Assembly: GCA_964549975.1 (NCBI GenBank)
Contig: CAZJWM010000037.1
Coordinates: 1-18,208, forward strand
Source of the DNA: UBA3263 sp964549975
Lineage (GTDB): Bacteria > Bacteroidota > Bacteroidia > Bacteroidales > Muribaculaceae
Reading direction: 5' to 3'
DNA length: 18,208 nucleotides
Below, piece after piece: positions 1-6,660 of the stretch (positions are counted from its first letter, which is position 1; each line of letters opens with the position of its first letter). A model generated the notes under the pieces. The model ran no database searches. It saw only the letters and a program-made list of their open reading frames with translations, and had not been told where the DNA came from. A program made the translations under genes and the position numbers.

Positions 1-1140
1 CGCATCGTCAAGAAAGAGGGCGTCATCACCGTTGACGAAGCCAAGGGCACCGAAACCACCGTCGACGTGGTGGAAGGTATGCAATTCGACCGCGGCTACA
101 TCTCCCCCTATTTCGTGACCAACTCCGAGAAGATGGAATGCGAAATGGAGTCGCCCGCCATCCTGCTCTACGACAAGAAAATCTCCAACCTCAAGGAGCT
201 GCTCCCCGTGCTCGAAGGCTCCGCTCAGAGCGGACGTCCGCTGCTGATCATCGCCGAAGACGTCGACAGCGAAGCGCTGGCCACCCTGGTGGTTAACCGT
301 CTGCGCGGCTCTCTGAAGATCTGCGCCGTGAAGGCCCCCGGCTTCGGCGACCGCCGCAAGGAGATGCTCGAAGACATCGCCACCCTCACCGGCGGCGTGG
401 TCATCAGCGAAGAGAAGGGCATGAAGCTCGAAAACACCACCATGGAGATGCTCGGCCGCGCCGAGAAGGTGACCGTGGGCAAGGAGAACACCACCATCGT
501 CAACGGCGCCGGCAGCTCTGAGGCCATCTCCGCACGCGTGGAGCAAATCAAGACTCAGATTGCCAACACCACCTCCGACTACGACCGCGAGAAGCTCGAA
601 GAGCGCAAGGCCAAACTGGCCGGCGGCGTTGCCGTGCTCCACATCGGCGCTCCCTCCGAAGTGGAGATGAAGGAGAAGAAAGACCGCGTTGACGACGCTC
701 TGTCGGCCACTCGCGCAGCCATTGCCGAAGGCATCGTGCCCGGCGGCGGTGTGGCCTACATCCGCGCCACCGCAGTGCTCGAAGGAGCCAAGGGCGTGAA
801 CGACGACGAAACCACCGGCATGCTCATCGTGAAGCGCGCCATCGAAGAGCCCCTGCGCCAGATCGTGCACAACGCCGGCGAAGAAGGCTCCGTGATTGTG
901 CAAAAAATCAAGGAGAGCACCGGCGACTTCGGCTACAATGCCCGCACCGGCGAGTTTGAACACCTGCTCGCTGCCGGTGTGATCGACCCCGCCAAGGTGA
1001 CCCGCGTGGCCCTGGAAAATGCCGCATCCATCGCCGGAATGTTCCTCACCACCGAATGTGTCATCGCCGACAAGAAGGAAGAAGCTCCCGCTGCTCCCGC
1101 AATGCCTAACCCCGGCATGGGCGGCATGGGAATGATGTAA
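1..1140 (+). CDS. groL: Chaperonin GroEL, 3' part (5' end cut by window edge)
   Basis: This is the 60-kDa ATP-dependent chaperonin that folds proteins in the cytosol together with GroES. The reading frame is open from base 1, so the gene begins upstream; 379 residues are visible, and by alignment in mind with E. coli GroEL the first is about residue 168 of about 545, so only the N-terminal equatorial and part of the intermediate domain are missing. Diagnostic segments are VVEGMQFDRGYISPYFVT, LLIIAEDVDSEALATLVVN, KAPGFGDRRKEMLEDIA, AKLAGGVAVLHIG and VPGGGVAYIRA. The end has the usual Gly/Met-rich tail (PGMGGMGMM), so the C terminus is intact. groES would be expected upstream, outside the window. 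The first in-frame start-like codon (GTG at 67) is internal and not a real start. Identification is secure. Confidence 0.98.
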   Translation, partial: RIVKKEGVITVDEAKGTETTVDVVEGMQFDRGYISPYFVTNSEKMECEMESPAILLYDKKISNLKELLPVLEGSAQSGRPLLIIAEDVDSEALATLVVNRLRGSLKICAVKAPGFGDRRKEMLEDIATLTGGVVISEEKGMKLENTTMEMLGRAEKVTVGKENTTIVNGAGSSEAISARVEQIKTQIANTTSDYDREKLEERKAKLAGGVAVLHIGAPSEVEMKEKKDRVDDALSATRAAIAEGIVPGGGVAYIRATAVLEGAKGVNDDETTGMLIVKRAIEEPLRQIVHNAGEEGSVIVQKIKESTGDFGYNARTGEFEHLLAAGVIDPAKVTRVALENAASIAGMFLTTECVIADKKEEAPAAPAMPNPGMGGMGMM

Positions 1141-1159
1141 TTTAGGAAAATAGTTAAAT
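1105..1159 (+). repeat. 55-bp duplicated contig end, copy 1
   Basis: This covers the last codons of groEL, its stop and 19 bases after it. It is identical to 1260-1314 and ends exactly where the N run begins. Best explained as the overlapping end of one contig rather than a biological duplication. Confidence 0.93.
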
Positions 1160-1259
1160 NNNNNNNNNNNNNNNNNNNNNNNNNNNNNNNNNNNNNNNNN
1201 NNNNNNNNNNNNNNNNNNNNNNNNNNNNNNNNNNNNNNNNNNNNNNNNNNNNNNNNNNN
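1160..1259. other. Scaffold gap of 100 N
   Basis: Exactly 100 undetermined bases lie 19 bases after the groEL stop. A round 100 is a common placeholder for a gap of unknown size. The flanks carry the same 55 bp on both sides, so the true gap may be zero (see the repeat entries). Any reading frame crossing it is meaningless. Confidence 0.97.
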
Positions 1260-1314
1260 CCTAACCCCGGCATGGGCGGCATGGGAATGATGTAATTTAG
1301 GAAAATAGTTAAAT
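1260..1314 (+). repeat. 55-bp duplicated contig end, copy 2
   Basis: Identical over all 55 bases to 1105-1159 and starts at the first base after the N run. It re-encodes the groEL C-terminal tail (from the PNPGMGG segment) and stop, but it is not a second gene. The sequence after 1314 is the probable true continuation downstream of groEL. Confidence 0.93.
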
Positions 1315-1320
1315 AATCGA

Positions 1321-1363
1321 TAGCCCCTCGACAGCCACTGCGCTGCCGGGGGCTACGCGTTTT
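1321..1363 (+). terminator. Probable groEL terminator hairpin
   Basis: TAGCCCC (1321-1327) pairs with GGGGCTA (1349-1355), with an additional CAGC/GCTG pairing inside the loop (1332-1335 with 1342-1345). Only a short T run (1360-1363) follows five bases later, so as an intrinsic terminator it is moderate. It is the first strong hairpin after the groEL stop once the duplicated 55 bp are collapsed. Confidence 0.5.
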
Positions 1364-1466
1364 GTGCGCGGCCTGCGGCCGGGAGTCGGACAACACCCGA
1401 GGGCGGAGAAGCGACGCCGGAGAGCGGAGAAACGGCGCCGGAGGCGCGCTCATGACATGCACAACA
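1364..1466. repeat. GC-rich intergenic element with a 21-bp tandem repeat, copy A
   Basis: No credible gene lies here. The stretch holds a small hairpin CGGCC-TGC-GGCCG (1369-1381), two imperfect 21-bp tandem units starting GCGGAGAA (1403-1423 and 1424-1444, 18 of 21 bases alike), and a tail ACGGCGC..CGGAGGCGCGCTC (1432-1451) followed by TGCACAACA (1458-1466). The tail resembles 5348-5379 upstream of the ATPase gene, so this may be a dispersed intergenic element. The minus-strand frame through it only reads because it is GC-rich. Confidence 0.4.
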
Positions 1467-1469
1467 GAG

Positions 1470-1509
1470 AAAATCCCGGCCGAGTCGCATAGCGGTCCGA
1501 TCGGGATTT
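1470..1509 (-). terminator. Terminator of the BspA-like gene ending at 1552
   Basis: AAATCCCG (1471-1478) pairs perfectly with CGGGATTT (1502-1509). Read on the minus strand the stem ends in TTTT followed by CTCT, about 43 bases after the stop codon at 1552, which fits an intrinsic terminator for that gene. The loop is long (23 nt) with partial inner pairing. Confidence 0.62.
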
Positions 1510-1551
1510 GATGTTGTTGCTTGGAGAGCGTGTCTCCGAAGAGGCTGCGGA

Positions 1552-3147
1552 TTAGTTGAGGTGGAGCTTGCCGTTGCAGATGCGGAGCTTGGCGGTGGGA
1601 GCCACGCGGCGGCCCAGCAGGTCGTAGCAGACGGTGGAGGCGGGAGCTTCGGCGGCTTCAACGTCGGAGATCGAGGTGGTCACGTAGTCGTTGACGGTGA
1701 GGGCGAGATCAGCGGTTTCGCCGAAGATTGATGTGGCGGAGATGATGCAGGAGCCCATGGCAACGGGAGTCACCTTGCCGGTGGTGGCGTCGACGGTGGC
1801 TACGCATTCGTCGCTCGAGGTCCAGCCCAGGTAGGAGTATTTAGCGTAGGCGGCTTCGAGTTCTTCGGCGGAAAGAGCTGCGCGAGTCTTCGAGCCGGAG
1901 CGAGCATGGTCGATGCAGGTGTAGGCCACTTGGTAGCCTGCGGCATCGGTGTTCACGTCGATTTCGGCTTCGGTGGCGGTGAAGGTGAGTTTGTGATAAA
2001 TCACGTCGGCAAAGTGTTTGTTCCACACCTTTTCATAGGAGGCTTCGATGTCGGCGCCGGCCAGAAGGTGGAGCGTGGTGGTTGCAAAGGCCGTCTCATT
2101 CTCTTCAGTGGTGAGTTCCACTTCGGGAGCGACGGGGTTGAGCGAAATCACGTCAACCAGGCGAGTGCAGGTTTCGAAGGCGTCGATGCCAATGTGGCTG
2201 ACGTTCTTGCCAAGTACGAGTTCGCCAAGAATGTCGCCATATTCGTGGAAGGCCTCGCGCTCGATGGTGGTCACCGACGAGGGTACAACAATGCGGTAGC
2301 AAAAGTTGGCGTAGAAGGCGCCCTGACCGATGGTGGTGACGTCGTAGATTTTGCCGTTGAATTCCACCTGCGAGGGGATGAAGCAATCTACGTCGTTGAT
2401 ATATTCGTCGAAGTTGTCGGCAAAATAGTAGCGCACGGTGCCGTGGGCGTCGCCATCGGGTTCGGTGATGACGTTATACTGCTGACGGTCTACCATGAAG
2501 TCGCTGATGGCCAGCGTGTATTCAACGGTTTCGCCCAATTCGGTGGTGCCAAGGGCGTAGGCGTAACCGCTGTTGCCGATGGTGACTACACCGTTTTGGC
2601 TAACGGTGGCATTAGCGGTGTTGTTGTAGCGGGTGTCGATTTCCCAAGTCACGCCGATGGTGCAATCTTCATCGGTGCAGGCCGCGGGCAGGGTGTAGGT
2701 TTTGCCGGTTTGGGCCATCTGCACTTGCGCGTACTCCTTTTCGGTGGTGAGGTGGAAATGGTGGGTATGCACGTTGCCGGTCCAAGCGCTGCCGAGCAGT
2801 TTGTAGAGGCTTTCGGTGACGTGAAGAGTGGCGGTGGTGGCAACGCCCGAGAAGGCATCGTCGGCCACAGCGGCAACGGTGTAGGTTGTCCCCGCGTAGG
2901 TTACGGTTACGGGCACTTTCAAAGCGTCTCCGGAGAAGGAGTCGGCTGATGTGAGGGCCACGTATTCGACGCCAAGTTCGGCGTCTTTTACGCTCGAAGC
3001 GTCGAGCACTGTGTAAGTAAACCCATTGTTTGAGAATGTTGTACCTACTGTAAGTTGTTCGGATGGTGTAGTGGTGTTCGTGTCGGTTTGAGCACTCACG
3101 CCGCTAACAGTCATTGCACATAGCAAGACGATAACAGCTTTTTTCAT
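1552..3147 (-). CDS. Secreted BspA-like leucine-rich repeat protein with Big_2 domain and T9SS-type C terminus
   Basis: I read this as a 531-residue exported or surface protein. MKKAVIVLLCAMTVSGVSA is a type I signal peptide. The middle (about residues 238-335) has BspA/TpLRR-type leucine-rich repeats with motifs such as TTIGQGAF, RIVVPSSVTTIEREAF and ELVLGKNVSHIGIDAF. A bacterial Ig-like Big_2 region follows (about 395-487; VTPVAMGSCIISATSIFGE), and the tail VCYDLLGRRVAP..LRICNGKLHLN resembles T9SS sorting domains. Residues 40-130 hold a diverged, shortened LRR-like segment (DDAFSG). BspA-type repeats often serve adhesion, but no ligand can be inferred here. ATG at 3147 is chosen; a TTG one codon earlier is a weaker alternative. 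It is a paralogue of the next gene upstream (3320-5002), sharing the block VPSSVTTI and the order LRR, Big_2, tail. It appears monocistronic. Confidence 0.85.
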   Translation of the reverse strand: MKKAVIVLLCAMTVSGVSAQTDTNTTTPSEQLTVGTTFSNNGFTYTVLDASSVKDAELGVEYVALTSADSFSGDALKVPVTVTYAGTTYTVAAVADDAFSGVATTATLHVTESLYKLLGSAWTGNVHTHHFHLTTEKEYAQVQMAQTGKTYTLPAACTDEDCTIGVTWEIDTRYNNTANATVSQNGVVTIGNSGYAYALGTTELGETVEYTLAISDFMVDRQQYNVITEPDGDAHGTVRYYFADNFDEYINDVDCFIPSQVEFNGKIYDVTTIGQGAFYANFCYRIVVPSSVTTIEREAFHEYGDILGELVLGKNVSHIGIDAFETCTRLVDVISLNPVAPEVELTTEENETAFATTTLHLLAGADIEASYEKVWNKHFADVIYHKLTFTATEAEIDVNTDAAGYQVAYTCIDHARSGSKTRAALSAEELEAAYAKYSYLGWTSSDECVATVDATTGKVTPVAMGSCIISATSIFGETADLALTVNDYVTTSISDVEAAEAPASTVCYDLLGRRVAPTAKLRICNGKLHLN

Positions 3148-3197
3148 CAATCAAAAATCAAATAGTAATAATAAGAAGTGTGTATGTAAAACGGGTG

Positions 3198-3205
3198 CAA
3201 AGTTA
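3198..3205 (-). promoter_or_regulatory. -7 box TAACTTTG for the 1552-3147 gene
   Basis: On the minus strand TAACTTTG matches the Bacteroidetes -7 consensus TAnnTTTG exactly, followed by GCACC, about 50 bases before the ATG. A clear -33 TTG at about 20 bases upstream was not found. It lies downstream of the 3261-3293 terminator, as expected for an independent unit. Confidence 0.55.
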
Positions 3206-3260
3206 CGGCTTTTTTCAATATCACCCCACGTTTTCACACACTTTAACTTCCGTATAGTAT

Positions 3261-3293
3261 AAAACCCCGGCGGCCACACGGCCGTCGGGGTTT
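3261..3293 (-). terminator. Strong terminator of the 3320-5002 gene
   Basis: A 14-bp stem, with one G-T pair, joins 3262-3275 (AAACCCCGGCGGCC) to 3280-3293 with an ACAC loop. On the minus strand the stem ends in TTTT and then ATACTATA. It starts 27 bases after the stop at 3320 and separates the two paralogous genes. Confidence 0.82.
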
Positions 3294-3319
3294 GACGAAT
3301 AGGTAGTTAGTGTATTGAA

Positions 3320-5002
3320 TTAGTTGCGTTGGAGTTTGCCGTTTTTGATGATGATTTGACCGGCGCGGGAAGCGGCCACGCGGCGACCCATCAGGTCGAA
3401 GGCAGCGGCATCGTCGGCTTCGGCAGCCTCAATTTCGGTGATGGAGGTGGCGGTGTTCTCAACGGTGAGAATCATCGTATCCGTTTCGTCAAAGATGTGA
3501 TCCACTGCGGTGATTTCGGTCCAGCCGTCGCCCACGGGGGTGGCTACGCCGTTGTTGAGCGAAATCACAGTTTCATCGGTGTGGCTCCAGATGTGAGAGA
3601 AGTAGCTGGAAGCGCCGTTGGTGATCAGCGAGTAGCAGCCGGTGGGGATGGTGTAGTCGCCGTCTACGAACTGGATGGTCACGTCTTCGAGGTCAAGGTT
3701 GTGGTAAATCACGTCGAGGAAGCGGCCGGTCAGAGCCTTATAGGAGTCGTCGGCAGACTTGGTGTGGAGCACCACGTCGGCAAAGCCTTCCGTGCTCACA
3801 AACGATTCGAAGTTGGGGGCCTTCGCGCCATAGCAAATCAGAGCGGAGAGGTTGCTGGGGGTTTCGAAAGCGTCAACACCGATTTCGGCAACGTTTTCGC
3901 CCAGAACGAGGGTTTCGAGCTTGTCGTTATAGTCGTAGAAGGCGAGGGTGGCGATGGTGGTCACCGACGAGGGCACGGTGATTTTGGTGCACTCGTTTTG
4001 GCTGAAAGCGCCCACGCCGATAATGGTGACGGTGTAGTCTTTATTGCCGTCGTTGACGCTGGAGGGGATTTCGTAGGCAGGGGTCTTGCCGGTGTAGCTG
4101 GTCACGTTGTAGAGAGTGACGGTGCCGTCGAAGTCGTTGTTGTCGTCGCGGTTGCGGGTGTAGACCACGCCGTCGACTTCAAACTGCTCCTGCTCGCCGC
4201 TAACGGTGAGGGCCAACTGCTGCGAGTCGCCGAAGATGGTGGTGGCGGTGATGGTGCAGGTGCCGTTATGACGGGGGGTGATCAGGCCGGAGCCGTCAAC
4301 CACAGCCACGGTGGGGTCGCTGCTGCGCCAGGTGATGTTGGCGTAGGGATTGTATTGCGAGTCTTCGCTGGTGGTGAAGGGCACTTGATAGGTTGAGCCC
4401 ATCTGCAGAGCGGCCTCAGTTTCCGAAAATTTCAGGTTGTGGTAAACCACCTTGCCGAAGTGCGAGGTCCAAGTGGCGTCGTAAGACTCCTTGGAAGCAG
4501 CGGCGATGTGGAGGGTCATCTGGCTGAGCAGGCCTTCGTTGGAAGTGAAAGCGATTTCGGGAGCAGTGGTGGCGGTGGAGATGACGTTGCTCAGGTTCTT
4601 GCAAGTCTCAAAAGCGTCAACACCAATGGTTTGCACGCCGGAGCCGAGGATGAGTTCCTGCAGATTGTCATGCTGTTCGTAGAACGCCATATAGTCGATT
4701 TCCTTAACCGAATTGGGCACCACGATTTTTGAATTCTGATTGTAGATGAAAGCGCCAACACCGATGGAGGTGACGGGATAGGTGGTGCCTTCTATTTCCA
4801 CCTGCGAGGGGATGTAGCACACCTCGGCATAGAATTTGTCGGCAAAATAGAGGTTTGCCTCCGAGCCTTCGAGGGTGTAGGTCAGACCGTTGACGGTGTA
4901 GGTGGTGGGGGTGTCGAGGACGAAAGTTTGTGCAAAAGCCACAGATGAGGAAGCACAGATGGCGCACACGCTGAGTGCTGCCTGGATGAGGGATTTTTTC
5001 AT
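3320..5002 (-). CDS. Secreted BspA-like protein with two LRR/Big_2-like modules and T9SS-type C terminus
   Basis: 560 residues, exported: MKKSLIQAALSVCAICASSSVAFAQ is a signal peptide with likely cleavage after AFA. Two repeated modules are visible. Module 1: TpLRR-type repeats about 35-190 (TSIGVGAF, KIVVPNSVKEIDYMAF, ELILGSGVQTIGVDAF) then Big_2 about 197-268 (GLITPRHNGTCTITATTIFG). Module 2: repeats about 274-435 (TIIGVGAF, KITVPSSVTTIATLAF, TLVLGENVAEIGVDAF) then a Big_2-like region about 441-515. The end (AFDLMGRRVAAS..GQIIIKNGKLQRN) resembles a T9SS sorting domain. Both LRR modules end in similar FG/FLD-VVYHNL or VIYHNL segments, pointing to internal duplication. ATG at 5002 is followed directly by the basic n-region. 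It is a paralogue of the downstream gene. Function is probably surface adhesion or display, inferred only from the family. Confidence 0.87.
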   Translation of the reverse strand: MKKSLIQAALSVCAICASSSVAFAQTFVLDTPTTYTVNGLTYTLEGSEANLYFADKFYAEVCYIPSQVEIEGTTYPVTSIGVGAFIYNQNSKIVVPNSVKEIDYMAFYEQHDNLQELILGSGVQTIGVDAFETCKNLSNVISTATTAPEIAFTSNEGLLSQMTLHIAAASKESYDATWTSHFGKVVYHNLKFSETEAALQMGSTYQVPFTTSEDSQYNPYANITWRSSDPTVAVVDGSGLITPRHNGTCTITATTIFGDSQQLALTVSGEQEQFEVDGVVYTRNRDDNNDFDGTVTLYNVTSYTGKTPAYEIPSSVNDGNKDYTVTIIGVGAFSQNECTKITVPSSVTTIATLAFYDYNDKLETLVLGENVAEIGVDAFETPSNLSALICYGAKAPNFESFVSTEGFADVVLHTKSADDSYKALTGRFLDVIYHNLDLEDVTIQFVDGDYTIPTGCYSLITNGASSYFSHIWSHTDETVISLNNGVATPVGDGWTEITAVDHIFDETDTMILTVENTATSITEIEAAEADDAAAFDLMGRRVAASRAGQIIIKNGKLQRN

Positions 5003-5042
5003 TAAACTAAATAGCTGAAATTAGTAAGTTATCGTATGACAG

Positions 5043-5059
5043 AACCGTGTAACACGGTT
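5043..5059. promoter_or_regulatory. 17-bp palindrome in the leader of the 3320-5002 gene
   Basis: AACCGTGT-A-ACACGGTT is a perfect inverted repeat around one base, 41-57 bases before the ATG. It could be an operator or an RNA hairpin in the 5' leader; the sequence alone does not decide. Confidence 0.4.
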
Positions 5060-5061
5060 GT

Positions 5062-5111
5062 AATACTACCTATTATTTTAATTGTAAACACAAGATGCAA
5101 ATACTACCTAT
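5062..5111. repeat. 12-bp direct repeat pair AATACTACCTAT
   Basis: AATACTACCTAT occurs at 5062-5073 and again at 5100-5111, start to start 38 bases apart, between the -7 box at 5141 and the palindrome at 5043. On the minus strand it reads ATAGGTAGTATT. Paired sites in a leader may bind a regulator; this is inference. Confidence 0.45.
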
Positions 5112-5140
5112 CGTAAGACGTATGTTGCTGATTTTCGGTG

Positions 5141-5148
5141 CAAAGTTA
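5141..5148 (-). promoter_or_regulatory. -7 box TAACTTTG upstream of the 3320-5002 gene
   Basis: On the minus strand TAACTTTG matches TAnnTTTG and is followed by GCACC, the same context as the box at 3198. It would give an unusually long leader of about 130 bases. No clean -33 TTG was seen. Confidence 0.5.
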
Positions 5149-5159
5149 CGCAAAATCCC

Positions 5160-5421
5160 CGAAACCACCCTACCTTTTTCACATTTTTAACAATTTTGTA
5201 ACATTGTCACGCCGCTGTAACACCCCGCCCTGCAAGGGGCCGCCCAAGACACTGCGGCTCGCCGAGCCGCAACCGTGATGCACGCCCACACGGGCCGCGG
5301 CAGGGCCGCGACCCGTGTTCAGACCGAACAGGTCTCCGACATGACACACGGCGCGCCGCCGGCGCGCTCTTGCACCACATTTCTTCAGTCGGATGTTCTG
5401 CGCAAATTTTTGCGCGAAAAC
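5160..5421. other. Gene-free divergent spacer with GC-rich inverted repeats (element copy B)
   Basis: No coding sequence is credible between the divergent promoters. Four inverted repeats follow one another: 5253-5271 (TGCGGCTCG-C-CGAGCCGCA), 5288-5318 (ACACGGG..CCCGTGT with inner CGCGGC/GCCGCG, one mismatch, loop AGG), 5351-5367 (GCGCGCC-GCC-GGCGCGC) and 5400-5415 (GCGCAAA-TT-TTTGCGC). The third, with its tail to 5379, resembles 1432-1466. The GC-rich part contrasts sharply with the AT-rich bases on both sides, at 5160-5210 and 5400-5480. Confidence 0.5.
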
Positions 5422-5452
5422 TTGACAAATCCGATTTTAAGTGCTATATTTG
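5422..5452 (+). promoter_or_regulatory. Promoter of the ATPase/RloB unit
   Basis: TTG (5422-5424, in TTGAC), a 20-base spacer and TATATTTG (5445-5452) fit the Bacteroidetes -33 TTG / -7 TAnnTTTG pattern very well. The -7 box ends 28 bases before the ATG at 5480, and it overlaps the upstream GTG at 5441, which therefore cannot be the start. Confidence 0.77.
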
Positions 5453-5479
5453 CAGGAAATTTACAAAACAGGCACTCTA

Positions 5480-6658
5480 ATGATACTCGAAATTCGATTG
5501 AGCAACTTCTTCTCTCTGCGCGACGAGGTGATTCTGAACCTCCAGGCGGCAAATCTCCGCTCGCAGAAGGCAAAAGACTTGGAAGGAAATACGTTTGTCT
5601 GCAAAGGCGAACGCATGCTTAAAACCGTGGCCATCTACGGAGCAAATGCATCCGGCAAAAGCAACGTGATTAAAGCCATACGCGCTTGCGTTGAGATGAT
5701 TCTGAATTCTCATAACTACAATGAGAACAGCACCTTTGCATTCAAGCCGTTTAAGTTTGGCGCCGCCGATGCCCCAAGCCGATTCCTTGTGCGCTTCATG
5801 ATTGACGGAATCGAATATGAGTATTCCTTTTCGATGACCAACAAGGAGATACTCACAGAGGAGCTCTACTACTACCCGTATGGCCGCCGGTCGATGCTGT
5901 TCACTCGCGACGAGCGCAAAGGCCCGCAGAAGAAGTCGATTTATGAGTTTCAGAACGCAATTCGGCGTCCGGGCGACGTGGCCGCAAACACCTCCAAGAA
6001 AACGCTGTTCATTTCTCGTGCAAGCCAGATGGACCGCGAGATTGCCAAACGAGTATTCAACTATTTTAGCGACAAATTCGTGTTGAATTACTCAGGCATC
6101 AATGCATCTGCAATCGCCTCATCGCTCAGCAGCAACAAAGAGCAGCTGCTAAAAACCCTGCGCATAGCCGACAGCGACATCGTTGACATCGACAGCCGAA
6201 CACCCGCTTCACAGCTCGAAATCACCACCTACCACACGAGCAACCCAACCATCGCATTCGATTTCTATAGCGAAGAATCAGACGGCACACAGATTCTGTT
6301 CAACATGATGTTGACGATTCTCGACATCATCAAGGGCGGCAAAATCCTGCTGATCGACGAAATAGAGACCAGCTTGCACACAAAGTTGGTGGAATATATT
6401 ATAGCCATGTTTCACCACAGCGAATCAGCGCAGCTAATCTACACCACCCACAACACCTACCTGCTCAACACCAACAAGTTGCGCAAAGACCAGATATACT
6501 TCGTGAACAAACGCAGCGATGGTTCTTCCGACCTCTACTCACTCTTTGACTACAAAGATTTCCGCGAAAACATGGACCTTGAAAAAGCATATCTACAGGG
6601 CCACTTCGACGCCATCCCCTACATCGACGACTCGTTTGACACAATTAGCGAAGAATAG
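5480..6658 (+). CDS. RloA/AbiLi-like ABC-type ATPase (AAA family), probable phage defence
   Basis: 392 residues, cytosolic, no signal peptide or membrane segment. The N terminus (LEIRLSNFFSLRDEV) is typical of SMC/OLD-like ATPases. Walker A is GANASGKSN at 54-62, a signature-like SEESDGTQ lies at 264-271, Walker B ILLIDEIE at 289-296 and the H-loop TTHN at 322-325. The end (YLQGHFDAIPYID) is like that of RloA/AbiLi ATPases. The next gene, two bases downstream, is RloB-like, and this ATPase+RloB pair is the make-up of lactococcal AbiL and of Campylobacter RloA/RloB. The ATPase presumably senses or gates the effector partner; that role is inferred. ATG 5480 is used because the upstream GTG lies in the promoter. 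Codon use looks richer in A/T third bases than in the flanking operons, suggesting acquisition by transfer. Confidence 0.88.
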   Translation: MILEIRLSNFFSLRDEVILNLQAANLRSQKAKDLEGNTFVCKGERMLKTVAIYGANASGKSNVIKAIRACVEMILNSHNYNENSTFAFKPFKFGAADAPSRFLVRFMIDGIEYEYSFSMTNKEILTEELYYYPYGRRSMLFTRDERKGPQKKSIYEFQNAIRRPGDVAANTSKKTLFISRASQMDREIAKRVFNYFSDKFVLNYSGINASAIASSLSSNKEQLLKTLRIADSDIVDIDSRTPASQLEITTYHTSNPTIAFDFYSEESDGTQILFNMMLTILDIIKGGKILLIDEIETSLHTKLVEYIIAMFHHSESAQLIYTTHNTYLLNTNKLRKDQIYFVNKRSDGSSDLYSLFDYKDFRENMDLEKAYLQGHFDAIPYIDDSFDTISEE

Positions 6659-6660
6659 AC

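Noticed and set aside
1403..1444. CRISPR-like repeat
   Set aside because: Only two adjoining imperfect units without spacers; no cas genes in the window.
1154..1462. Minus-strand frame across the N gap
   Set aside because: A third of it is undetermined bases and the rest is intergenic GC-rich sequence; no family features.
1353..1661. Minus-strand frame of 102 codons past the end of the BspA-like gene
   Set aside because: It overlaps the real gene's 3' end in another frame and includes the terminator and tandem repeat; low-complexity Pro/Ala/Ser composition is typical of GC-rich shadows.
1906..2949. 347-codon plus-strand frame opposite the BspA-like gene
   Set aside because: Gly/Val-rich antisense shadow of a real gene with signal peptide and domains; no start context or family match.
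5441..5479. Upstream GTG start for the ATPase
   Set aside because: It lies inside the promoter -7 region, before the predicted transcript start; ATG 5480 begins with the typical LEIRLSNF segment.
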